Positions 26,456 to 37,889 of a DNA stretch of 64,000 nucleotides are shown here, one piece after another. Below the pieces are notes generated by a model that worked only from the letters and a program-made list of their open reading frames with translations, made no database searches and had not been told where the DNA came from. The translations under genes and the position numbers were made by a program. Each line of letters begins with the position of its first letter. Position 1 is the first letter of the stretch. Where the stretch lies: NCBI RefSeq assembly GCF_000709345.1, contig NZ_KL448323.1, forward strand, positions 144,874 through 208,873, written 5' to 3'. Origin of the DNA: Polaromonas glacialis. GTDB taxonomy: Bacteria; Pseudomonadota; Gammaproteobacteria; Burkholderiales; Burkholderiaceae_C.

Positions 26456-28576
26456 CTAGCAACGCAGCTCGGTGCCGGCGGCGACCAGCAGCACCAGGCT
26501 GTGCGCGGCCAGCGCAAAGGGCGCCTCGCCCTGTCCCTGCCAGCGCGTCAGGCCGCGCGGATGGCTGGTGTCCAGCACCGCCTGCCAGACGCCGGCGGGC
26601 AGCAGCACGTCATGGGCTTCAACCTCCGGGTTCACCAGCAGCAGCAGCGGCGCCTTGGCCCGGCCCGGCTGGCCGATCAGGCAGCCGAGCAGCCGCTGGT
26701 CCGGATTGCCCCAGTCGTCGTCCTCCAGCGGTTCGCCGCTGGCCTGCCGCCAGTGCAGGTCGTGCAGGCCAAGCGTGTCGCTCAGCCCGCTGTACCAGTG
26801 GTTGCCAAACGGCAGCAGCTGGCGGCGCAGCGACAGCACCCAGGCGGTGAAGTCGATCAGGTCGTCGTCGGCCTGCGCCCAGTCGATCCAGGTGATCTCG
26901 TTGTCCTGGCAATAGGGGTTGTTGTTGCCTTGCTGGCTGTGGCCGAGTTCGTCGCCGGCGCACAGCATCGGCGTGCCCTGGGCCAGCAGCGTGGTGGCCA
27001 GCAGGGCGCGCTGCATGCGGCCACGCAGTTCGTTGATGTTTTCGTCGTCGGTCGGGCCTTCGGCGCCGCAGTTGTTGCTCAGGTTGTTGCCGTGGCCGTC
27101 GCGGTTGTCCTCGCCGTTGGCCTCGTTGTGGCGCTCGTTGTGGCTGACCAGATCAAGGAGGGTGAAGCCGTCGTGCGACACCAGGTAGTTCACCGAGGTG
27201 CTTGGTGCCCGACCGCTGCCCTGGTACAGATCAGCCGAGCCGCACAGGCGCCGGGCGAAGTCGCCGAGCGAGGTGGCCTGCTCGCCCGGCTGCAGCCAGA
27301 AGCTGCGCATGCCGTCGCGGAAATGGTCGTTCCACTCCAGCCAGCCTTTGGCAAAACCGCCAACCTGGTAGCCGCCGGGGCCGATGTCCCACGGCTCGGC
27401 AATCATCTTGACCCGCGACAGCACCGGATCCTGCGCCACGGCGGTGAAAAACGCGCCATCGCGCTCGAAGCCTTCGCTGCCCCGGCCCAGCACCGGTGCC
27501 AGGTCGAAGCGGAAACCATCGACATGCATGCTTTGGACCCAGTAGCGCAGGCTGTCCATCACCAGTTGCAGCACCCGGGGCTGGCGGATGTCCAGCGTGT
27601 TGCCGCAGCCGCTGTGGTTCTCGAAGGCGGCGGGCGACTCGGGCGGATGGCGGTAGTAGCTGGCGTTGTCCAGGCCGCGAAAGCTGATGGACGGGCCGCC
27701 GCCGTCGGCCTCGGCCGTGTGGTTGTACACCACGTCGAGAATGACTTCCAGGCCCTCGGCATGCAGCGCCTTGACCATGCTGCGAAATTCGTCGTGCGGG
27801 TTGACGCCGCCCTGCTGCGACGCCAGCCGGACGCTGGGCGCAAAGAAGGCCAGCGAGTTGTAGCCCCAGTAATTGCTCAAGCCCATGCCGGCCAGCCGCT
27901 CTTCGTCCAGCGCGTAATGCACCGGCAACAGGCTGATGCTGGTGATGCCCAGGCGCTTGAGGTGCGCCAGCGACGCCGGATCGGCCAGGCCGGCATAACT
28001 GCCGCGCAGCGCTTCGGGTACCGCCGGGTTGCGCCTGGAAAAGCCCTTGACGTGGGCCTCGTACAGCACCGTGTCGGGCAACGACACGCCGGGCGGCTGG
28101 TCGCCTGACCAGTCGAAGCTGTCCTCTTGCACCACCCGCGCTTTCAGCGCCCATTGCGCGTTGTCGCGGCTGTCCATGGCGGGCGGCTGCTCGGGCGGTG
28201 TATCCGGCGCGCTGGGGTGGACATAGGGAAAGTTTTTATCGCGCCATTCGAAAGTGCCCACCACTTCGCGGGCATAGGGGTCGAGCAGCAGCTTGTTCGG
28301 ATTGAAATAGTGGCCGTGTTCGGGTTGCCAGTCGCCCTGCGCCCGCAGGCCGTAGATCAGGCCCGGCGCGGCATTCGGCAGGTAGCCGTGCCAGATGTCG
28401 TCGGTGTGGCCGGGCAGGGGTTCGCAGCGCGTTTGCAGCGTACCGGCCTCGTCGAACAGGCACAGCTCGATGGCCGAGGCATGGGCTGAAAAGACAGCGA
28501 AATTCACGCCCTGGCCGTCCCAGTGGGCGCCCAGCGGCCAGGGCTTGCCGGGCAAAAGTTGGTCAATCGTGTTCAT
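26456..28576 (-). CDS. glgX: glycogen debranching enzyme
   Basis: GlgX hydrolyses alpha-1,6 branches of phosphorylase-trimmed glycogen. The 706-residue GH13 protein has an N-terminal CBM48 domain ([20 protein letters not shown]) and then the catalytic barrel: [30 protein letters not shown], the nucleophile in [12 protein letters not shown] near residue 359, the acid in [13 protein letters not shown], and [19 protein letters not shown]. The ATG at 28576 overlaps the glgB stop (ATGA); an ATG nine bases upstream is also possible. Sequence upstream of that belongs to glgB in another frame. Confidence 0.94.
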   Translation of the reverse strand: MNTIDQLLPGKPWPLGAHWDGQGVNFAVFSAHASAIELCLFDEAGTLQTRCEPLPGHTDDIWHGYLPNAAPGLIYGLRAQGDWQPEHGHYFNPNKLLLDPYAREVVGTFEWRDKNFPYVHPSAPDTPPEQPPAMDSRDNAQWALKARVVQEDSFDWSGDQPPGVSLPDTVLYEAHVKGFSRRNPAVPEALRGSYAGLADPASLAHLKRLGITSISLLPVHYALDEERLAGMGLSNYWGYNSLAFFAPSVRLASQQGGVNPHDEFRSMVKALHAEGLEVILDVVYNHTAEADGGGPSISFRGLDNASYYRHPPESPAAFENHSGCGNTLDIRQPRVLQLVMDSLRYWVQSMHVDGFRFDLAPVLGRGSEGFERDGAFFTAVAQDPVLSRVKMIAEPWDIGPGGYQVGGFAKGWLEWNDHFRDGMRSFWLQPGEQATSLGDFARRLCGSADLYQGSGRAPSTSVNYLVSHDGFTLLDLVSHNERHNEANGEDNRDGHGNNLSNNCGAEGPTDDENINELRGRMQRALLATTLLAQGTPMLCAGDELGHSQQGNNNPYCQDNEITWIDWAQADDDLIDFTAWVLSLRRQLLPFGNHWYSGLSDTLGLHDLHWRQASGEPLEDDDWGNPDQRLLGCLIGQPGRAKAPLLLLVNPEVEAHDVLLPAGVWQAVLDTSHPRGLTRWQGQGEAPFALAAHSLVLLVAAGTELRC

Positions 28577-30762
28577 GCTGTCCATTCCAGAAAAACCGTC
28601 GCCAGCGGCGGCAACGTCAGCACGATGGAGTGCGGCTGGCCGTGCCAGGGCAGCGGCTCTGCCGTCGCGGCGCCCAGCGGCGTTCCCAGGTTGCTGCCGC
28701 CGTAATGCGCCGAGTCGGTGTTGAGCCGCTCGCGGTATTCGCCGGGCTGCGGCACGCCGATGCGGTAGGCCGTCTGCGCCGTGGGGGTGAAGTTGCAGAC
28801 CACCAGCAGGAAGCGCCGCGCATCCAGGCCGCGCCGCACGAAGCCGAGCACCGAATGCGCCGCATCCTGATGGTCCATCCATTCAAAACCGGCGGGAACG
28901 AAGTCGAGCTGATAGAGCGCCGGCGTGGCCCGGTACAACTGGTTCAGGTCGCGTACCAGTTGCTGCACGCCCACATGCCGTTCATCGTCCAGCAGGTGCC
29001 AGTCCAGGCTGCGGTCATGGTTCCATTCACGCATCTGCGCAAACTCGCAGCCCATGAACAGCAGCTTCTTGCCGGGGTGGCCGAACATGAAGCCCAGGTA
29101 GGCGCGCACGTTGGCGAACTGCTGCCAGGGGTTGCCGGGCATCTTGCCCAGCAGCGAGCCCTTGCCATGCACCACTTCGTCATGCGAGATCGGCAGCACG
29201 AAGTTCTCGCTGAAGGCATAGGCCATGCCAAAGGTCATCTCGTTCTGGTGATGCTGGCGATGCACCGGGTCGCGCGCCATGTACTGCAGGGTGTCGTGCA
29301 TCCAGCCCATGTTCCATTTGTAGTGAAAGCCCAGGCCACCGGAAAAAGTCGGGCGCGACACGGCCGGAAACGAGGTGGACTCTTCTGCCATGGTGACGGC
29401 TTGCGGCCGCTCGATGCCGATCACCTCGTTCATGCGCTTCAGGAAGGCGATGGTTTCCAGGTTTTCGCGTCCGCCGTGCTGGTTGGGAATCCATTCGCCG
29501 GGCTTGCGGCTGTAGTCGCGGTAGAGCATCGACGCCACGGCATCGACGCGCAGGCCGTCGACGCCGAAGCGCTCCAGCCAGTACAGCGCATTGCCGATCA
29601 GGAAGTTGCGCACCTCGGTGCGGCCCAGGTTGTAGATCAGCGTGTTCCAGTCGTTGTGGAAGCCTTCGCGCGGGTCGGCGTATTCGTACAGCGGCGTGCC
29701 GTCGAAATTGCCCAGCCCGTGGGCATCGGTCGGAAAGTGCGCCGGCACCCAGTCGAGCAGCACGCCGAGGCCCGCCGCATGGCAGCTTGCAACAAAGCGC
29801 GTCAAGCCCTCGGCATCGCCGAAACGCGAGGTCGGCGCGTACAGGCCAACCGGCTGGTAACCCCAGGAGCCGTCGAACGGATGCTCGCTGACCGGCAGCA
29901 GCTCCAGGTGGGTAAAGCCCATGTCCAGGGCGTAAGGCACCAGCTGCGCGGCCAGCTCGTCCCAGGTCAGCCAGCGCTGCAGGCCGCTGGCCGGGTCGTC
30001 GATGCGCCGCCAGGAACCGAGGTGGACTTCGTAGATGCTCAGGGGCGCATCCAGCGCGTTGGCCTGCTGGCGCGCGCTGGACGCGGGCTGGCGCGCCGGC
30101 ATGCCGGCCACGATGCTGGCCGTGGCGGGGCGCAGTTCGGCTTGGCGCGCATACGGGTCGGCGCGGGCCGGCAGCACCTGGCCGTCGGCCGCCAGGATTT
30201 CAAACTTGTACCGGGCGCCCATTTCCACGCCGGGCAAAAAGATTTCCCAGACGCCGCACTCGCGCCGCAGGCGCATCGGGTGGCGCCGGCCGTCCCAGAA
30301 ATTAAAATCGCCCACCACGCTGACGCGGGCCGCATTGGGCGCCCATACGGCAAAACTGGTGCCATCCACGCCGTCCAGGCTGCGCTGGTTGGCGCCCAGG
30401 ATTTCATAGGGCCGCAAATGCGTGCCTTCGCCGAGCAGCCAGATATCCATGTCGCCCAGCACCGGTCCGAAGCGGTAGGGGTCTTCAAGCACGGCGGTCT
30501 GGTAGTTGTCCCACTGCACCTGCAGGCAGTAGGCCCCCAGGGCCGGCTGCGCCAGCAGGCCTTCGAAAAATCCGTCGGGATGCAGCGGTTCCAGCGTGCC
30601 GATGGGGTGGCCCGAATCGGCGTCGAGCACCTCCACCCGCCGGGCGCCCGGCAAAAAAGCGCGGATCGCCACGCCGCCATCATCCGCATGCGGCCCCAGC
30701 ACCGAGAACGGGTCGCCGTGGCGGGCGCTGCAAATCAGTTCTATCTCTTGCGGGTTCAGCAT
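28573..30762 (-). CDS. glgB: 1,4-alpha-glucan branching enzyme
   Basis: GlgB cuts alpha-1,4 chains and rejoins them as alpha-1,6 branches during glycogen synthesis. The 729-residue protein has the long proteobacterial form: an N1 domain (first about 110 residues, [15 protein letters not shown]), CBM48 ([20 protein letters not shown]), and the GH13 barrel. The catalytic nucleophile lies in [15 protein letters not shown] near residue 407 and the acid in TMAEEST near 459; [10 protein letters not shown] completes the site. It lies 80 bp downstream of glgP on the same strand, the gap holding a 26-bp inverted repeat. Confidence 0.96.
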   Translation of the reverse strand: MLNPQEIELICSARHGDPFSVLGPHADDGGVAIRAFLPGARRVEVLDADSGHPIGTLEPLHPDGFFEGLLAQPALGAYCLQVQWDNYQTAVLEDPYRFGPVLGDMDIWLLGEGTHLRPYEILGANQRSLDGVDGTSFAVWAPNAARVSVVGDFNFWDGRRHPMRLRRECGVWEIFLPGVEMGARYKFEILAADGQVLPARADPYARQAELRPATASIVAGMPARQPASSARQQANALDAPLSIYEVHLGSWRRIDDPASGLQRWLTWDELAAQLVPYALDMGFTHLELLPVSEHPFDGSWGYQPVGLYAPTSRFGDAEGLTRFVASCHAAGLGVLLDWVPAHFPTDAHGLGNFDGTPLYEYADPREGFHNDWNTLIYNLGRTEVRNFLIGNALYWLERFGVDGLRVDAVASMLYRDYSRKPGEWIPNQHGGRENLETIAFLKRMNEVIGIERPQAVTMAEESTSFPAVSRPTFSGGLGFHYKWNMGWMHDTLQYMARDPVHRQHHQNEMTFGMAYAFSENFVLPISHDEVVHGKGSLLGKMPGNPWQQFANVRAYLGFMFGHPGKKLLFMGCEFAQMREWNHDRSLDWHLLDDERHVGVQQLVRDLNQLYRATPALYQLDFVPAGFEWMDHQDAAHSVLGFVRRGLDARRFLLVVCNFTPTAQTAYRIGVPQPGEYRERLNTDSAHYGGSNLGTPLGAATAEPLPWHGQPHSIVLTLPPLATVFLEWTA

Positions 30763-30788
30763 GGAATAGTCCTTGGGGTGGTTAAACC

Positions 30789-30814
30789 GTCATTCCCGCC
30801 TTCGCGGGAATGAC
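30789..30814. repeat. 26-bp inverted repeat between glgP and glgB
   Basis: GTCATTCCCGC / GCGGGAATGAC, an 11-bp perfect stem with loop CTTC. The same sequence forms one half of the larger inverted repeat at 37786-37853. It lies between two genes of one operon and could form an mRNA hairpin there. Confidence 0.85.
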
Positions 30815-30842
30815 GCAGGGATGCGCGCAGGGAAAAGCGCGC

Positions 30843-33275
30843 TCAGTGCGCGGCGGGTTCGATGTTCCAGATCTGGCGGGCGTATTCCCTTATCGTCCGG
30901 TCGGACGAGAACACGCCCATGCCCGCCACGTTGGCAATGGCCCGCTCGCACCACTGCGCCGGCTGGCGGTACAACGCATCGACCCGCAACTGTGTGGCCA
31001 CATACGCCTCGTAATCGGCCAGCAGCAGGTAATGGTCGCCGCCCCACAGCAGCGAATCGACCAGCGCGCGGTAGAGCCCCGGCTCCTTCGGGCTGAACTG
31101 GCCGCCGGCAATCGCGTCCAGCACGCTTTTGAGTGCCGGCAGGCTCTCGTAGTAGCGCATCGGCTGGTAGCCGCTTTGCCGCAGCGCATGCACCTCGGGC
31201 GTTTTCAGGCCGAAGATGAAGATGTTCTCGTCGCCCACGTTCTGCCGGATCTCGATGTTGGCGCCGTCGTCGGTGCCGATGGTCAGCGCGCCGTTGAGCG
31301 CCAGCTTCATGTTGCCGGTGCCCGAGGCTTCGGTGCCGGCGGTGGAAATCTGCTCGGACAGGTCGGCGCCCGGCATGATGACCTCGGCCACCGACACGCC
31401 GTAGTTGGGAACGAACACCAGCTTGAGCTTGCCGCCGATGCGCTTGTCCTGGTTGATGACGCTGCCGACATCGTGGATCAGCCGGATGATGGACTTGGCC
31501 GTGTGGTAGCTCGATGCCGCCTTGCCGGCAAAGATGACGGTGCGCGGCACCCAGTCGGCGCCGGGGTTCGCCAATATCGCCTGGTAGCGCGTCACCACAT
31601 GCAGCAGGTTGAGCAATTGGCGCTTGTACTCATGGATGCGCTTGACCTGCACGTCGAACAGACTGTCGGGGCTGACCGTGACGCCCGTCGTCTTTTCGAT
31701 ATAAGCCGCCAGCCGCGCCTTGTTGGCGCGCTTGATCGCCATGAACTGGCCCTGGAACTCGGCGTCGCCCCGGTATTCGTCCAGCCGCTTGAGCTGGTCC
31801 AGGTCCAGCCGCCAGCGCCGGCCCAGCGTGTCGTCGAGCAGACCGGCCAGTTGCGGGTTGGCCTGCGCCAGCCAGCGCCGGGGCGTGACGCCGTTGGTCA
31901 TGTTGGTGAAGCGCTCGGGCCACAGGTCGGCGAAGTCGGCAAAGATGGTCTGCACCAGCAAATCCGAATGCAGCGCCGACACGCCGTTGACCTTGTGGCT
32001 GCCGACCACCGACAGATGGGCCATGCGCACGCGGCGCTCGCCGTGTTCGTCGATCAGCGACAGCCGCGCCAAAAATGCGTTGTCGCCCGGCCGGTGGCGC
32101 GCGGCCATTTCCAGGAATTCCTTGTTGATGCGGAAAATGATTTCCAGGTGGCGCGGCAGCACATGCTGTATCAAGGCGACCGGCCAGGTTTCCAGCGCCT
32201 CGGGCATCAGGGTGTGGTTGGTGTACGAGAAGGTCTTGCCGCACAGCGCCCAGGCGTCAGCCCACGGCATCTGGTGTTCGTCGCACAGCAGACGCATCAG
32301 CTCGGCCACGCCGATGGCCGGATGGGTGTCGTTCAGGTGAATCGCGACCTGTTCGGCCAGGTTGCCAAGGGTCGGGTGCTCGTCCAGGTGGCGTTTCACC
32401 AAATCCTGTATCGACGCGGCAACAAAAAAATACTCTTGTTTCAGTCGCAACTCGCGTCCGGCCGGCGTGCTGTCGTTGGGGTAGAGCACCCAGGAGATGT
32501 TCTCGAACTCGTTCTTGGCCGTCGCCGCCCGGGCATAGTCGCCGGTGTTGAAGGCGCTCAGGTCGATGTGCGCGGGCGCCACGGCTTTCCACAGGCGCAG
32601 CGTGCTGACCAGCGGCGTGCCATGGCCGGGCACCACCATGTCGTAGGCCTTGGCGGCGACTTCGCCTGCGTGGCGCCAGACGGGCGTACCGTTCAGGTGC
32701 TCGACCCAGCCGCCAAAACGCACCGGGTAGCTGATGCCGGCGCGCGGAAATTCCCACGGCGTGCCGTCCTGCAGCCACGGGTCGGGGTATTCGACCTGCG
32801 AGCCATCCTGGATTTCCTGCGCGAACATGCCGTATTCATAGCGGATGCCGTAGCCGAACGAGGGCAGGCCGAGCGTCGCCATCGAGTCGAGAAAGCATGC
32901 CGCCAGCCGGCCCAGGCCGCCGTTGCCCAGGGCGGCGTCGGCCTCGCGGTCAGCCACGTCTTCCAGGGTCTGGGCATGCAGGATCAAGCCCTGCGCCGCG
33001 CCGCTGGTCAGGTTAAGCGCGGCCAGCGCGTTCGACAGCGTGCGGCCCATCAGGAATTCCATCGACAGGTAGACCACCCGGCGCGCCTTGGCCGCGCGTT
33101 GCAGCGCCTGGGTTTCAACCCAGCGCTGCGACAGCTGCTCGCGCGCCACCTGGGCGACGGCCTGCATCAGGTCGGTGGGCGTGGCGTCCTCGGAGGCCAC
33201 GCCGACGGTACACAGCAAATGCGCTTCGATTTGCGCCGCCAGGGCATGCCTGGCGATGGGGGGGCTTGAGTTCAC
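30843..33275 (-). CDS. glgP: glycogen/starch/alpha-glucan phosphorylase
   Basis: GlgP releases glucose 1-phosphate from glycogen ends. The 810-residue PLP enzyme (E. coli GlgP is 815) shows [18 protein letters not shown] near the N terminus, [14 protein letters not shown], and the PLP-lysine segment [17 protein letters not shown] near residue 657. I choose a GTG start at 33275 because AAGGA lies about eight bases upstream and the conserved region follows; the ATG at 33332 would add 19 unconserved residues. It is first in the minus-strand set and divergent from glgC, 207 bp apart. Confidence 0.94.
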   Translation of the reverse strand: MNSSPPIARHALAAQIEAHLLCTVGVASEDATPTDLMQAVAQVAREQLSQRWVETQALQRAAKARRVVYLSMEFLMGRTLSNALAALNLTSGAAQGLILHAQTLEDVADREADAALGNGGLGRLAACFLDSMATLGLPSFGYGIRYEYGMFAQEIQDGSQVEYPDPWLQDGTPWEFPRAGISYPVRFGGWVEHLNGTPVWRHAGEVAAKAYDMVVPGHGTPLVSTLRLWKAVAPAHIDLSAFNTGDYARAATAKNEFENISWVLYPNDSTPAGRELRLKQEYFFVAASIQDLVKRHLDEHPTLGNLAEQVAIHLNDTHPAIGVAELMRLLCDEHQMPWADAWALCGKTFSYTNHTLMPEALETWPVALIQHVLPRHLEIIFRINKEFLEMAARHRPGDNAFLARLSLIDEHGERRVRMAHLSVVGSHKVNGVSALHSDLLVQTIFADFADLWPERFTNMTNGVTPRRWLAQANPQLAGLLDDTLGRRWRLDLDQLKRLDEYRGDAEFQGQFMAIKRANKARLAAYIEKTTGVTVSPDSLFDVQVKRIHEYKRQLLNLLHVVTRYQAILANPGADWVPRTVIFAGKAASSYHTAKSIIRLIHDVGSVINQDKRIGGKLKLVFVPNYGVSVAEVIMPGADLSEQISTAGTEASGTGNMKLALNGALTIGTDDGANIEIRQNVGDENIFIFGLKTPEVHALRQSGYQPMRYYESLPALKSVLDAIAGGQFSPKEPGLYRALVDSLLWGGDHYLLLADYEAYVATQLRVDALYRQPAQWCERAIANVAGMGVFSSDRTIREYARQIWNIEPAAH

Positions 33276-33482
33276 GGCGGTATCCTTAGAGGTGCAGCAG
33301 ACAGTCAGGGCTACCAGCAAGGAGCGGGCCATCTGCCATATTTTGCTGATTCTCGCATGCGAAAAAAGACGCAGGCAGCCCTTGAACCGACCGGCGGTAA
33401 CGCCACCGGTGGCATCTGCTCAAAGGCGCCGTTTGCGGTATTAAGATGGTGGCGCCCTTCATCACCCTCATGGCAGGAAACA

Positions 33483-34751
33483 ATGAAACCGAACGAACTT
33501 GCGCAAAGCCTTGATTTGCCGAAACGGGCGATTGCCCTGGTACTGGCCGGCGGACGCGGCAGCCGCCTGATGAACCTGACCGACAGCCGGGCCAAGCCGG
33601 CGGTGTATTTCGGCGGCAAGTTCCGCATCGTTGACTTTGCGCTGTCGAACTGCCTCAATTCGGGCATACGGCGCATCGGCGTCATCACACAGTACAAGTC
33701 GCACAGCCTGCTGCGCCACCTGCAGCGCGGCTGGGCCTTCCTGAAAACCGAGATGAACGAGTTCGTCGATCTGCTGCCCGCGCAGCAGCGCAGCGGCGAC
33801 GAAAGCTGGTACCGGGGAACGGCCGACGCGGTACACCAGAACTACGACATCCTGGAAAGCTACGGCGCCGACTACATCGTGGTGCTGGCCGGCGACCACA
33901 TCTACAAGATGAACTACGCGCTGATGCTGGCCGACCACGTGGCCAAGGGCCGCGACTGCACCGTCGGCTGCATCGCCGTGCCGCGCATGGAAGCCACCGC
34001 CTTCGGCGTGATGGCGGTCGATGCGCAAAGCATGGTGACCGAATTCCTCGAAAAACCCGCCGACCCGCCGCCCATGCCGGGCCGCCCCGACATGGCGCTG
34101 GCCAGCATGGGCATTTACATCTTCAACGCCGAATACCTTTACAAGGAACTGGCGCGCGACATTAACGACCCCGATTCGAGCCACGACTTCGGCAAGGACA
34201 TCATTCCGCGCGCGGTGAAAAACGGCGAAGTCGCGGCGCACCCGTTCGCGCTCAGTTGTGTGCCGTCCAGCGACGTGGCCGAGCCCTACTGGCGCGATGT
34301 CGGAACCATCGACGCCTACTGGGAGGCGAACATCGACCTGACCGCGACCGACCCCGAACTCAACCTGTACGACCAGCACTGGCCGATCTGGACCTACCAG
34401 GCGCAGCTGCCGCCGGCCAAGTTCGTGCACAACCAGGAAGACCGGCGCGGCATGGCGATCGAGTCCACCGTATCGGGCGGCTGCATCGTGTCGGGCTATG
34501 TGTTCCGCTCGGTGCTGTTTTCCAGCGTGCGCGTGCATTCGCATGCCAAGGTCAACTGGGCCGTGCTGCTGCCCGGCGTTCAGGTCGGGCGCGGCGCCAG
34601 CCTGAACCGCGTGGTGGTGGACCGGGGCTGCAGCATCCCTGACGGCATGGTGATCGGCGAGGACGCCGAACTCGACAGCCAGCGCTTTCATCGCAGCCCG
34701 AACGGCATCACGCTGGTGACCCGGAGCATGCTGGAGAAGATTGCCGCATGA
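33483..34751 (+). CDS. glgC: glucose-1-phosphate adenylyltransferase
   Basis: GlgC makes ADP-glucose from glucose 1-phosphate and ATP, the committed and usually allosterically controlled step of bacterial glycogen synthesis. The 422-residue protein has the nucleotide-binding loop [20 protein letters not shown] at the N terminus, [20 protein letters not shown], the ADP-glucose site [17 protein letters not shown], and a C-terminal left-handed beta-helix region. The ATG at 33483 has AGGAAA just upstream; the extension above it is not conserved. Its stop overlaps glgA (ATGA). Confidence 0.96.
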   Translation: MKPNELAQSLDLPKRAIALVLAGGRGSRLMNLTDSRAKPAVYFGGKFRIVDFALSNCLNSGIRRIGVITQYKSHSLLRHLQRGWAFLKTEMNEFVDLLPAQQRSGDESWYRGTADAVHQNYDILESYGADYIVVLAGDHIYKMNYALMLADHVAKGRDCTVGCIAVPRMEATAFGVMAVDAQSMVTEFLEKPADPPPMPGRPDMALASMGIYIFNAEYLYKELARDINDPDSSHDFGKDIIPRAVKNGEVAAHPFALSCVPSSDVAEPYWRDVGTIDAYWEANIDLTATDPELNLYDQHWPIWTYQAQLPPAKFVHNQEDRRGMAIESTVSGGCIVSGYVFRSVLFSSVRVHSHAKVNWAVLLPGVQVGRGASLNRVVVDRGCSIPDGMVIGEDAELDSQRFHRSPNGITLVTRSMLEKIAA

Positions 34752-36214
34752 AAGTCCTGCATGCCGCCGCCGAGGTGTTTCCGCTCATCAAGACCGGCGG
34801 CCTGGCCGATGTGGTCGGCGCACTGCCCGAGGCCCTGATGGCACAGGGCGCCGATGTCCGGCTGGTGCTGCCCGGCCTGCCGGCCATTCTGGCGGGCGTG
34901 TCCGGCCAGCAGCCGGTCTGCGAACTGGGCGCCATGTTTGGCGCCGGCCGCGTCACCCTGCGCCTGGGCCGGCTGGCACACAACGGCGTCGCCGCCTATG
35001 TCATCGACGCGCCTTATCTTTACCAGCGGCCGGGCAACCCCTACCTGGCGCCCGACGGCAGCGAGTGGCCGGACAACCTGCAGCGCTTTGGCCTGCTGGG
35101 CTGGGTGGCCGCGCACCTGGCCGCCGGCGAACTTGACCCCGGCTGGACGCCCGATGTGCTGCATGCCCACGACTGGCATGCCGCTATGGCGTGCGCCTAT
35201 GCCGCCTGCCATCCGGCCACCCGCGCGGCCACGGTCTTCACGATTCACAACCTGGCCTATCAGGGCCTGTTCGACGAAGGCGACTTTCACCTGCTCGGCC
35301 TGCCGTCGCGCCTGATGGTGCCGGTCGGACTCGAATTCCATGGCCAGCTGTCCTTCATGAAAGCCGGCCTGAAATATGCCCGGCGCATCACCACGGTCAG
35401 CCCGACCTATGCGCACGAAATCGCCACCGACGCCTTTGGCTGCGGCCTGGACGGCGTGATTCGCGCCCGGGGCGCGGACGTGTCCGGCATCCTGAACGGG
35501 GTCGATGGCAAGGTCTGGAACCCGGCCACCGACACCTTGACCGCCGCGCCGTATTCGGCCGGCCGGCTGGACGGCAAGGCGCTGTGCAAGGCGGCGCTGC
35601 AGCGCGAACTCGGCTTGAACGTCGATGCCGGCGCGCCGCTGTTCGCCGTCGTCAGCCGGCTGACGTCGCAAAAGGGCCTGCACCTGTTGCTGGGCGCCTT
35701 GCCCGCGCTGCTCGATTTTCCGGCGGCGGGCGGCCCCCAGCTGGCCGTTCAGGGCAATGGCGACCCGGCGCTCGAAGCCGCCTTTGCCCAGGCGGCGGCC
35801 ATGCATCCGGGCCGTGTCGCGGTGCGGCTGGTCTATGACGAGGCGCTGGCGCACCGCATGATGGCCGGCGCCGACGCCATGCTCGTGCCGTCGCGCTTCG
35901 AGCCCTGCGGCCTGACCCAGCTGTATGCGCTGCGCTATGGCACGGTGCCGGTGGTGCGGCAGGTTGGCGGCCTGGCCGACACGGTGGTCGGCGCCACGCG
36001 GGCCACGGTGCTGAACGACTCGGCCACCGGTTTCAGTTTCGGCCCGGCCACGCCCGCCGCCCTGGCGCAGGCGCTGCTTCAGGCGGTCAGCGCCTACGCA
36101 CAGCCGGCGCTCTGGCGCCAGATGATGCTGCGCGGCATGGCGCAAAATTTCTCATGGGACGCGGCCGCCGCGCAGTACATGGCGCTGTACCAGGGCGCCA
36201 GTGCGCCAGCTTGA
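34748..36214 (+). CDS. glgA: glycogen synthase (ADP-glucose)
   Basis: GlgA extends alpha-1,4-glucan using ADP-glucose. The 488-residue GT5 enzyme begins [20 protein letters not shown], including the KTGGL ADP-glucose-binding motif. [18 protein letters not shown] and the C-terminal [20 protein letters not shown] with the catalytic Glu are present. It is translationally coupled to glgC by a four-base overlap. pgm follows 88 bp downstream on the same strand. Confidence 0.96.
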   Translation: MKVLHAAAEVFPLIKTGGLADVVGALPEALMAQGADVRLVLPGLPAILAGVSGQQPVCELGAMFGAGRVTLRLGRLAHNGVAAYVIDAPYLYQRPGNPYLAPDGSEWPDNLQRFGLLGWVAAHLAAGELDPGWTPDVLHAHDWHAAMACAYAACHPATRAATVFTIHNLAYQGLFDEGDFHLLGLPSRLMVPVGLEFHGQLSFMKAGLKYARRITTVSPTYAHEIATDAFGCGLDGVIRARGADVSGILNGVDGKVWNPATDTLTAAPYSAGRLDGKALCKAALQRELGLNVDAGAPLFAVVSRLTSQKGLHLLLGALPALLDFPAAGGPQLAVQGNGDPALEAAFAQAAAMHPGRVAVRLVYDEALAHRMMAGADAMLVPSRFEPCGLTQLYALRYGTVPVVRQVGGLADTVVGATRATVLNDSATGFSFGPATPAALAQALLQAVSAYAQPALWRQMMLRGMAQNFSWDAAAAQYMALYQGASAPA

Positions 36215-36302
36215 GGCGCTGTATAAAATTTCCACGCATTGTTTTTTTCTTTCCTGCACTCCGGCCTGTAGCGCCATCATCCACTTTAAAAAGAGCCCCA
36301 CC

Positions 36303-37775
36303 ATGCAAGTAGCCGCTTCGATCTTCAAGGCCTATGACATCCGGGGCGTCGTCCCCAGCACGGTGACCGAAGCGGTTGCCGAGGCCATCGGCAAGGCCTT
36401 TGGCACCCTGGCGCTGGCGCAGGGCGAGACGGCGGTGGCGGTCGGGCGCGACGGCCGGCTCAGCGGCCCGTCGCTCAGCGCGGCACTGGTGCGCGGCTTG
36501 ACCGCCGTCGGCATCGAGGTGATCGATGTCGGCATGGTCACCACGCCGATGCTGTACTTTGCCGCCAACACGCTGTGCAACAGCGGCATCCAGGTCACCG
36601 GCAGCCACAACCCCAAGGACTACAACGGCTTCAAGATGGTCATGGCCGGGCGCGCCATCTACGGCGACGACATCCAGGCGATCCGCGCCATGATGGAAGG
36701 CGAAACCTGGGCGCTGAAAGACGGCGGCAGCGTGCGCCCTGTCGATGTCACCGACGCCTACCAGGCGCGCATCGTCTCCGACATCAAGCTGGCGCGGCCG
36801 ATGAAGGTCGTCGTCGATTGCGGCAACGGCATTGCCGGCGCGACGGCGCCCGATATCTTCCGCGCCATCGGCTGCGAGGTGACCGAACTGTTCAGCGAGG
36901 TCGACGGCAACTTTCCCAACCACCATCCCGACCCGAGCAAGCCCGAGAACCTGCAGGACCTGATCAAGGCGCTGCAGTCCGGCGACGCCGAGCTCGGCCT
37001 GGCCTTCGACGGCGACGGCGACCGCCTGGGCATTGTCACCAAGGACGGTCAGAACATCTACCCCGACCGCCAGATGATGCTGTTCGCGCGTGACGTGCTG
37101 AGCCGCGTGCCCGGCGGCACCGTCGTCTATGACGTGAAATGCTCGCAGCGCCTGGCGCCCGACATCGAGGCCGCCGGCGGCGTGCCGCTGATGTACAAGA
37201 CCGGCCATTCGCTGATCAAGGCCAAGATGAAGGAAGTCGATTCCCCGCTGGGCGGCGAGATGAGCGGCCACATCTTCTTCAAGGAGCGCTGGTTCGGCTT
37301 CGACGACGGCACCTACGCCGGCTGCCGGCTGCTCGAAATCGTCAGCAAGGCGCCAGACGCCGGCGTGCTGCTCAACAGCCTGCCGACCAGCTTCAGCACG
37401 CCCGAGATCAACGTGCCCTGCGCCGAAGGCGAGCAGCACACCTTGGTGGCAAAAATGGTGGGCATGGCCAATGAGGCCGTGCGCAGCGCCGGGCCGCCCC
37501 AAGCAAGCACAGCCCCCTCGGGGGGCAGCGAACCACGCGAAGCGGGGAGCGTAGGGGCTCTGTTCGACGCGCCGGCCAAAATCTCGACCATCGACGGCGT
37601 GCGCGTGGACTGGCCCGACGGCTTTGGCCTGATTCGCGCGTCCAACACCACGCCGGTGCTGGTGCTGCGCTTTGAAGGCCAGACGCAGGCGGCGCTGGAC
37701 CGCATCCAGGCCGACATGCTGGTGCTGCTTCGCAGCGTGAAACCCGATGCGGTGTTTGCCGCGCCTGCGCATTGA
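36303..37775 (+). CDS. phosphomannomutase/phosphoglucomutase with a repeat-derived in-frame insertion
   Basis: A 490-residue AlgC/ManB-type alpha-D-phosphohexomutase interconverting glucose (or mannose) 1- and 6-phosphates, which feeds glgC. The phosphoserine loop is TGSHNPKDYNG (Ser101), the Mg2+ loop DGDGDRLG at about 236-243, and the C-terminal phosphate-binding loop RASNTTPVLVLRFEG. Between the third and fourth domains, residues about 395-420 (GPPQASTAPSGGSEPREAGS) are the translation of a GC-rich dispersed repeat, with no stop and no frame change. The family continues normally at KISTIDGVRVDWPDGFGL. Likely functional, as the insertion is at a domain linker. Confidence 0.92.
   Translation: MQVAASIFKAYDIRGVVPSTVTEAVAEAIGKAFGTLALAQGETAVAVGRDGRLSGPSLSAALVRGLTAVGIEVIDVGMVTTPMLYFAANTLCNSGIQVTGSHNPKDYNGFKMVMAGRAIYGDDIQAIRAMMEGETWALKDGGSVRPVDVTDAYQARIVSDIKLARPMKVVVDCGNGIAGATAPDIFRAIGCEVTELFSEVDGNFPNHHPDPSKPENLQDLIKALQSGDAELGLAFDGDGDRLGIVTKDGQNIYPDRQMMLFARDVLSRVPGGTVVYDVKCSQRLAPDIEAAGGVPLMYKTGHSLIKAKMKEVDSPLGGEMSGHIFFKERWFGFDDGTYAGCRLLEIVSKAPDAGVLLNSLPTSFSTPEINVPCAEGEQHTLVAKMVGMANEAVRSAGPPQASTAPSGGSEPREAGSVGALFDAPAKISTIDGVRVDWPDGFGLIRASNTTPVLVLRFEGQTQAALDRIQADMLVLLRSVKPDAVFAAPAH
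37487..37560. repeat. GC-rich dispersed repeat, copy 3 (in frame inside pgm)
   Basis: CGCCGGGCCGCCCCAAGC, then AGCCCCCTCGGGGGGCAGCG and CGCGAAGCGGGGAGCGTAGG: the same element as at 80-185. It encodes about 25 residues inside the phosphohexomutase gene. Confidence 0.85.
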
Positions 37776-37785
37776 GCCACTTTCC

Positions 37786-37853
37786 GTCATTCCCGCAAAG
37801 GCGGGAATCCATCCCCATGCGCCGCACTGGATTCCCGCCTTCGCGGGAATGAC
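37786..37853. repeat. long inverted repeat between pgm and waaC
   Basis: Arms of 26 bp, GTCATTCCCGCAAAGGCGGG plus AATCCA and its inverse, with one mismatch and a 16-nt spacer. Each arm itself is a hairpin (CCCGC-AAAG-GCGGG; CCCGC-CTTC-GCGGG). It occupies most of the 114-bp gap after pgm. A third, diverged inverted repeat of this design is at 44488-44554. Confidence 0.85.
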
Positions 37854-37889
37854 AGTGATGGGCTGTACCGCGCCAGTAAATCATCCCGC

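Noticed and set aside
28630..30813. 727-codon open frame antisense to glgB
   Set aside because: It mirrors the codon periodicity of the GC-rich glgB gene on the other strand; the product is a low-complexity His/Arg/Gln-rich sequence without domains, while glgB has all catalytic motifs.
30810..33269. 819-codon open frame antisense to glgP
   Set aside because: Shadow of glgP, which carries the PLP lysine segment and full family length; the antisense product has no recognisable domain.
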